Made by a program: the position numbers and the translations under genes
The notes under the pieces: model-generated
Seen by the model: the letters and a program-made list of their open reading frames with translations, nothing else
Told to the model about the DNA's origin: nothing
The model's database searches: none
Assembly: GCA_004525335.1 (NCBI GenBank)
Contig: SPCL01000062.1
Location: 1-11,036 of the forward strand
DNA: 11,036 bases
Direction: 5' to 3'
From: Thermodesulfobacteriales bacterium
GTDB lineage: Bacteria > Desulfobacterota_D > UBA1144 > Nemesobacterales > UBA2774
Shown here: one piece after another, positions 7,152-11,036 of the stretch
Layout of the letters: each line of letters opens with the position of its first letter
Numbering within the stretch: position 1 is the first letter of the stretch

Positions 7152-8273
7152 TTAGTTGCAGTACTGCTTTAATATACTTTCGGCCTCAGCATAGCCCATT
7201 TCCTTTGCTTTTTTTACATCTGCACAGCCCGATTCTGTTTTATCCAGCAATATTTTAGAGAACCCGCTTCCGTAATAAGCTTTGGCGTTTTGCGGGTCAA
7301 GATCAATGGCCATAGTGAAGTCTGATAATGCGCCCTGATAGTCTTTTATTAGACCTTTACTCCGGCCCCTGCTGTCGTAAGCCTGAGCAAAGCGGGGATT
7401 AAGCTCGATTGCTTTGTCGTAGCTAGAGATTGCGTCCGTGTACTTATCCAAATTATAATAGGAAAGCCCAATATTATAGTATCCCAAAGCAAATTTGGGG
7501 TTAAGCTCAACTGCTTTGTCGTAGTCAGAGATCGCTCCTTGATAGTCTTTTTGTTTACTCTTCACGTTACCTCTATTGTTATAGGCATCAAAATATCTGG
7601 GGTTAAGCGCTATAGCTTTGTCGTAATCAGAGATCGCACCTTTGTAATCTCCCAAATCGTCTTTTGCATTGGCTCTGTTGAAATAGGCAATCGTAAACTT
7701 CGGGTTGAGCTTAATGGCTTCGTTAAAGTCGGCAATTGCGCCTTTATAATCCCCTTGTGAGTTTTTGTAATTGCCGATGTTGTTATATGGCATCGCAAAA
7801 GTTGGGTCAAGCTCAATTGCTTTGTTGTAATCTGAAAGTGCGCCCTCAATATCACCTACCTCTCTTTTTGCAGTGCCACGGTTGTTATAAGACATGGCAA
7901 ACTTGGGGTCAATCTCAATTGCCCGGTCATAGTCCTCTATCGCTCCTTCCTTATCACCAAGGTCGTCTCTCAGATTTCCCCTGTTGTTATAGGCGTATGC
8001 AGACTTGTCGTTTAGCTCAATTGAGCGGTCAAAATCAGAAAGCGCGCCTTTCTGGTCACCCAAACTGGCTTTGGTAACTGCCCGGCTGTAGTAAGCCTCT
8101 GCAGATTTTGGGTCTTTTTCTATAGCCTTGTTAAAATCAGAAAGCGCCCCTTGTAAATTGCCGGAGGTGGCTTTTGTAATGCCCTGGTCTATGTATTCCC
8201 TGGCCGATTGAGCCTGTGCCATTAAGGGTAGCAATAACAAAAGGGCGATAAACATTGCAGATTTAAGTTTCAT
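7152..8273 (-). CDS. Exported TPR-repeat protein (ten repeats)
   Basis: This 373-residue protein begins with a typical signal peptide (MKLKSAMFIALLLLLPLMAQA, cleavage likely after about residue 21). It continues as ten consecutive 34-residue tetratricopeptide repeats from about 23 to the end. Repeat borders fall near 23, 57, 91, 125, 159, 193, 227, 261, 295 and 329, with the core pattern YNNRGN, GDYKGAISDYDKAIELNPK. TPR arrays form curved helical scaffolds that bind other proteins; the partner is unknown. The last repeat is modified, with SGCADVKKA and a terminal QYCN that put cysteines at 350 and 372. A clear AGGAGA lies six bases before the ATG. A related short TPR gene lies 68 bases upstream on the same strand. 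Location is periplasmic or secreted. Confidence 0.93.
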   Translation of the reverse strand: MKLKSAMFIALLLLLPLMAQAQSAREYIDQGITKATSGNLQGALSDFNKAIEKDPKSAEAYYSRAVTKASLGDQKGALSDFDRSIELNDKSAYAYNNRGNLRDDLGDKEGAIEDYDRAIEIDPKFAMSYNNRGTAKREVGDIEGALSDYNKAIELDPTFAMPYNNIGNYKNSQGDYKGAIADFNEAIKLNPKFTIAYFNRANAKDDLGDYKGAISDYDKAIALNPRYFDAYNNRGNVKSKQKDYQGAISDYDKAVELNPKFALGYYNIGLSYYNLDKYTDAISSYDKAIELNPRFAQAYDSRGRSKGLIKDYQGALSDFTMAIDLDPQNAKAYYGSGFSKILLDKTESGCADVKKAKEMGYAEAESILKQYCN

Positions 8274-8324
8274 GCATTTCTCCTGTTGTAAATTTAGTTC
8301 GGTTTTGTAACTTCTACTAAGGAA

Positions 8325-8330
8325 ATTATA
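8325..8330 (-). promoter_or_regulatory. Possible -10 box upstream of the exported TPR gene
   Basis: The minus strand reads TATAAT about 50 bases before the start of the TPR gene, in the 68-base gap after the short TPR gene. A -35 element at 16-18 bases would fall inside the coding end of the upstream gene and is a poor match. It could serve as a second promoter, or both TPR genes may share one transcript. Confidence 0.28.
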
Positions 8331-8341
8331 TCGGATAGATT

Positions 8342-8773
8342 CTAATTACAGTACTGATTTATATATTCTTTGGCTTGCTCAAACCCAAGGTCATAGGCTT
8401 GCTGCATATCCTTACAGCCGATCTCCTTGTCCCCGGCTCTGAACTCAGCAAGTCCCTGCACAGCATAAGCTCTTCCGTAAAAGGGGTATTTCTGAAGCGC
8501 TATTGTCGTGTCTTCGATCGCGCCCTGCTGGTCGCCGAGTTGTGACTTGGCATAAGCTCTTGTGGTATAGGCCTTCTCGTGATGGGGTTTCATTTCAATT
8601 ACTCTGTCAAAATGCTCAATGGCGGCAGACCAGTCACCTTTGTGCCCGGAGATAAGTCCCTTTTTATGGATCTCTCCCTCAGGCGTAGTCAGCAAGACCA
8701 CAATTATTATAAACATGCGTATCAGCATGAATGCAAAAACAGCGCCTACTACAATTAATATTCCTCTTTTCAT
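8342..8773 (-). CDS. Membrane-anchored short TPR protein
   Basis: The 143-residue product has one N-terminal transmembrane segment or uncleaved signal anchor (about residues 4-28). Two to three TPR units follow, from about residue 34: GHKGDWSAAIEHFDRVIEMKP and SQLGDQQGAIEDTTIALQKYP. The C-terminal cap runs IGCKDMQQAYDLGFEQAKEYINQYCN in form, with cysteines at 120 and 142. This cap matches that of the adjacent ten-repeat protein, with identical 22-residue spacing between the two cysteines, so the two are paralogues of different length. The topology puts the TPR part outside the cytoplasm. AAGGTG lies about eight bases before the ATG. Function is unknown beyond a protein-protein scaffold. Confidence 0.85.
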   Translation of the reverse strand: MKRGILIVVGAVFAFMLIRMFIIIVVLLTTPEGEIHKKGLISGHKGDWSAAIEHFDRVIEMKPHHEKAYTTRAYAKSQLGDQQGAIEDTTIALQKYPFYGRAYAVQGLAEFRAGDKEIGCKDMQQAYDLGFEQAKEYINQYCN

Positions 8774-8863
8774 GATCGTTCACCTTAAAAAATGAGTTTA
8801 ACATATTTCTTTCATCCACCTATTAAATCTATTGCATTAAAAGATGCTATTTGTTAGGCTTTG

Positions 8864-8869
8864 TATAAT
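8864..8869 (+). promoter_or_regulatory. Possible -10 box for the exported SnoaL-like gene
   Basis: A perfect TATAAT stands 25 bases before the ATG at 8895, in the 121-base divergent gap. The expected transcript start near 8876 leaves a short leader that contains the ribosome site. No convincing -35 hexamer is visible at 16-18 bases. Confidence 0.35.
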
Positions 8870-8883
8870 TCCATCTATAATAG

Positions 8884-8890
8884 GGAGAGG
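8884..8890 (+). promoter_or_regulatory. Ribosome binding site fixing the start at 8895
   Basis: The purine run GGAGAGG ends four bases before ATG 8895. It supports this start over the in-frame ATG at 8844, which would add 17 residues in front of a complete signal peptide and overlap the likely promoter. Confidence 0.65.
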
Positions 8891-8894
8891 TTCT

Positions 8895-9419
8895 ATGAAG
8901 ACATATTCCTTAAATTTATTTTTAGCTCTAATGTTATTTACTGCAGGTTTTGTTCTAGCCGATATAAACCCGGTCAGTGCAGAGTCAAGAGGGGATGCAG
9001 AGTCACTCGTAAAGCAGAGCCTCATGGTTTGGAACACCGGTAACACTGCAATAGCAGACCAACTATACTCCGCTGACATTACCGTTCATCTTGTTGACCA
9101 GGATAACTCAGAGCTCAATGGTACTGTAGCTCTTATGGACTATTTGAGATACCTTAGGACCGCATATCCAGATATGAAATTCGAGCCCGATCACATGAGC
9201 ATAGATGGCAATACTGTTACAACGCAGATGACTTTTACAGGCACCAATATGGGCCCAAGGGGAGATTTGCCCCCTACAAAGAAAGCGGTCAAAGTCTCAG
9301 CCGTATTAATCTCCCAAATTACTGACGGCGAGATATCAGAAGAGCGGCTCTACATAAATATGGGATCTGTCTACAAACAGCTAGGGTTTACCCTTACGCC
9401 GCCTTCAGTCGAAGAATAG
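8895..9419 (+). CDS. Exported SnoaL-like / ester-cyclase-type protein
   Basis: The only clear plus-strand gene encodes 174 residues from the ATG at 8895. The first 22-29 residues form a signal peptide (MKTYSLNLFLALMLFTAGFVLA, cleavage after A22 or A29). The mature part has the SnoaL/ester-cyclase pattern: SLMVWNTGNTAIADQLYSADITVH, then GTVALMDYLRYLRTAYPDMKFEP, then strands including VTTQMTFTGTNMG and VLISQITDGEISEERLY. The fold is an alpha+beta barrel that binds small hydrophobic ligands; some members close rings in polyketides, many have no known activity, and the exported location makes a simple polyketide role unlikely. It is transcribed divergently from the short TPR gene. No clear terminator follows. 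Confidence 0.85.
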   Translation: MKTYSLNLFLALMLFTAGFVLADINPVSAESRGDAESLVKQSLMVWNTGNTAIADQLYSADITVHLVDQDNSELNGTVALMDYLRYLRTAYPDMKFEPDHMSIDGNTVTTQMTFTGTNMGPRGDLPPTKKAVKVSAVLISQITDGEISEERLYINMGSVYKQLGFTLTPPSVEE

Positions 9420-9543
9420 ACGGAGTTAGACGGGACAATAAAATACTTTCTTTGATATACTTCCACTCCCTTCAGGAAAAATACGACGGGCATCCCTTAT
9501 AATAAGGTACACCCTTAATAATATAGTATAAGTAGAGGGCCAA

Positions 9544-9606
9544 ATGGCCAGAAAACAATTTTCGCCAGAGCAAGCATTCTCTTCCAAGTCAGCTATAACG
9601 GCATAA
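9544..9606 (+). pseudogene. Possible remnant of IS3-type transposase OrfA start
   Basis: A 20-codon ORF begins MARKQFSPEQA and ends at TAA 9604-9606. IS3-family OrfA proteins commonly begin with a similar MARK-R/K-F-T/S-PEQ stretch, followed by an HTH region that is absent here. A GAGGG lies about six bases before the ATG. The 217-base gap 9420-9636 also holds a 13-base perfect palindrome at 9495-9507 and otherwise nothing I recognise. The match is short, so a chance ORF cannot be excluded; a decayed insertion-sequence end is the preferred reading. Confidence 0.35.
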
Positions 9607-9619
9607 TCCCAAAAGTGTT

Positions 9620-9644
9620 AAACAGCCCCGTATATTCTACGGGC
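9620..9644 (-). terminator. Possible intrinsic terminator of the GH17-like gene
   Basis: On the minus strand, CCCGTA, a five-base loop and TACGGG form a six-pair stem, extendable by one more G-C pair past a bulged G. It is followed by TGTTT. The stem overlaps the TAG stop codon at 9637-9639. The U-tract is short, so termination strength is doubtful. Confidence 0.35.
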
Positions 9645-10890
9645 AGGTAAACAGTTTGCTTACCGTGTCCTGATATTTTGAGGCCGGGTAATTTTGAATA
9701 GCAGCCGTTGTCGTCCATTCATAAATTCCAAAGAACTTGTTTGGCGCGCTGATATTGGTCTCGTCCTCATCAAACCACTCGAAATAAAAAGACTGGATTT
9801 GGTTCGTGCATGCCCACGTTTTGTAGGTGTTTAGCATTGTAGTCAGATCGGGATAGAGGGATGTATCGTTTGATCCCGGGTTACTTGTGTTTCCCGTGGT
9901 GTATCCGGTCTCGCCAATAAATGACTTACCCAGACACGCTGTGGGGGTATTGGTTTCGTACCATCCCGTTATGCTGACATCAACACACTGAGGGGGAGTA
10001 TTGCATCCGGCAGGAATGTTCTTGCCTGTGCATACTGTCGTTCCTCCGGGGGGACTCTGACCTTTAAGTGGGCAGTATAGATCGAATCCTACCGCGTCAA
10101 TATCCGAGGCATTGCAATATTCCTCGGCTGTAGGTGTAGCCGGAGAGGTTGGGATGCCGACTAAGGTCGTAGCGATTTTCACATCGCTGCCCCCTGTGAT
10201 TTTATTAAGAGCCGCGCGCAGGTTCGTGGCGGCCATTCCCAAAAGTGCCGGGCTGCACGGCGCGCACCCGAAACTCCCGTTCACCTCGTTTCCCAGGATG
10301 ATGCCGACTATGGTTCCGTCCTTAATGTGCGGCTCAAGCGGCGTAATGTACGGATTGTACTGGCCCTTAAGAAAGGTTGCGGCGAAAGTTGCGTCACTTG
10401 CCAGCTTTGTGATTGTCCCGTTCTGTGTCCCTACCACAACACTAACACCCTGCTTGCTTGCCGCATCCGTTACGCTGTAGTTGGGGGAGTAGAGTCTAAG
10501 GAGCGTCGCGCCTACCGACTTCATTTGCATCATGTCCACTTCATAGCAGGCTACGCACTCATCAAGGGTGCAAAATGGATTGGCGCTTCCGGTGCAGGCA
10601 GGCATTGGATCGCTCGAGTCGGTTTCGAAGGCGGCGTTTACGTCGCATCCGTCCATCGTAATATCCCGATTGTTCCTGCAGCGGGAAACACTTGTCCAAG
10701 AGTAGTCGACCCCGAACTGTCCGCCATTAAATATAGTTGTTAATGCGCCGCCCAAACCATCGTCGTTATCACTGCCGACCGGGTTATCGTTATCCCCATT
10801 GTTGTTGCACCCTCCGATGCTGCCCAAAGAAATTAACAATAACAAGCCAATAACCGCCGGGATATTAATCCATTTATTTCTTTTCCGCAT
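9637..10890 (-). CDS. Cysteine-rich GH17-like beta-glucanase lipoprotein
   Basis: The 417-residue product starts with a lipoprotein signal ending IGGC (C28), then a flexible Asn/Asp/Gly linker to about residue 48. The rest resembles a glycoside hydrolase family 17 TIM barrel, which cleaves beta-1,3-type glucans with retention. FGVDYSW is near 59-65 and GATLLRLYS near 127-135. GIILGNEVN has the presumed acid/base E202, DAVGFDLY is near 265-272, FIGETGY has the presumed nucleophile E327, and FYFEWFDEDE is near 368-377. Both expected glutamates are present. Besides the lipid cysteine there are 16 further cysteines, an even number that suits many disulfides in an extracytoplasmic protein. AGGAG lies nine bases before the ATG. 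The 146 bases upstream to the window edge are AT-rich with no clear promoter. Substrate could be glucan storage or wall polymers; not shown. Confidence 0.8.
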   Translation of the reverse strand: MRKRNKWINIPAVIGLLLLISLGSIGGCNNNGDNDNPVGSDNDDGLGGALTTIFNGGQFGVDYSWTSVSRCRNNRDITMDGCDVNAAFETDSSDPMPACTGSANPFCTLDECVACYEVDMMQMKSVGATLLRLYSPNYSVTDAASKQGVSVVVGTQNGTITKLASDATFAATFLKGQYNPYITPLEPHIKDGTIVGIILGNEVNGSFGCAPCSPALLGMAATNLRAALNKITGGSDVKIATTLVGIPTSPATPTAEEYCNASDIDAVGFDLYCPLKGQSPPGGTTVCTGKNIPAGCNTPPQCVDVSITGWYETNTPTACLGKSFIGETGYTTGNTSNPGSNDTSLYPDLTTMLNTYKTWACTNQIQSFYFEWFDEDETNISAPNKFFGIYEWTTTAAIQNYPASKYQDTVSKLFTCP

Positions 10891-11036
10891 AATAGAATTC
10901 TCCTGTACGAATTTCGTCTTTTGTATTTTGATAATTTTAATCTTAGGCAGGTCTTATAATAGAGACTAAAATAAGAACTCCCTCCATCTATTGCCATCTT
11001 AAGACAATAAAAATACTATAACCGTGATTTGATTTA

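Noticed and set aside
7610..7855. An 81-codon minus-strand frame inside the TPR gene
   Set aside because: It is an out-of-frame reading of the 102-base repeats, so its repetitive look is inherited from the TPR array.
7260..8210. Regular repeats that might suggest a CRISPR array
   Set aside because: The period is 102 bases, the repeats are degenerate and coding (34-residue TPR units), and there are no unique spacers or cas genes.
8844..8894. Upstream in-frame ATG at 8844 for the exported SnoaL-like protein
   Set aside because: It lacks a ribosome site, overlaps the likely promoter, and would put 17 residues in front of a complete signal peptide.
9417..9433. Direct repeat TAGACGG at 9417-9423 and 9427-9433
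   Set aside because: Seven bases repeated once across a stop codon is within chance and has no neighbouring feature.
9495..9507. The palindrome CCTTAT-A-ATAAGG as a terminator for the SnoaL-like gene
   Set aside because: The stem is AT-rich, only six pairs with a one-base centre, and no T-run follows on either strand. An operator or IS-end role remains open.
10112..10743. Two overlapping plus-strand open frames of 122 and 138 codons opposite the GH17-like gene
   Set aside because: They are antisense to a gene with a lipobox and both catalytic glutamates; long antisense frames are expected where GC is higher.

Overview
The window looks like a chromosomal stretch from a moderately AT-rich, probably diderm (Gram-negative type) bacterium. 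The clues are a lipoprotein with a lipobox, two proteins with export signals, standard AGGAG-type ribosome sites on several genes, and an FAD acyl-CoA dehydrogenase. I cannot name the phylum from sequence alone. No phage genes, CRISPR array, rRNA or tRNA were seen. Twelve protein genes are well supported, eleven on the minus strand and one on the plus strand.

Region 1 (about 1-4423, minus strand) is the most interesting part. In transcription order it encodes a small NTF2/SnoaL-fold protein, an unknown 97-residue protein, a Ppx/GppA phosphatase, a CHAD-domain protein, a ParA/MinD-like ATPase, and a CYTH-domain triphosphatase cut off by the left edge. The last four genes are separated by only 12-14 bases, so they almost certainly form one operon. 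Ppx, CHAD and CYTH families are all tied to inorganic polyphosphate. A positioning-type ATPase in the middle suggests a system that handles and possibly places polyphosphate granules. The Ppx and CHAD genes both start with TTG.

Region 2 (about 4545-6930, minus strand) carries a two-helix membrane protein with a split four-cysteine zinc-binding motif, a class I SAM-dependent methyltransferase, and an acyl-CoA dehydrogenase with all hallmark motifs. These may be partly co-transcribed but do not form an obvious pathway.

Region 3 (about 7152-9419) has an exported 10-repeat TPR protein and a shorter membrane-anchored TPR protein with the same C-terminal cap. A divergently transcribed exported SnoaL-like protein follows on the plus strand.

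Region 4 (about 9420-11036) holds a 20-codon ORF that resembles the first residues of an IS3-type OrfA, then a cysteine-rich GH17-like glycosidase lipoprotein on the minus strand. The glycosidase gene looks GC-richer than the polyphosphate operon. No gap between genes exceeds 300 bases; the largest (6931-7151 and 9420-9636) are described under the promoter, remnant ORF and terminator entries.
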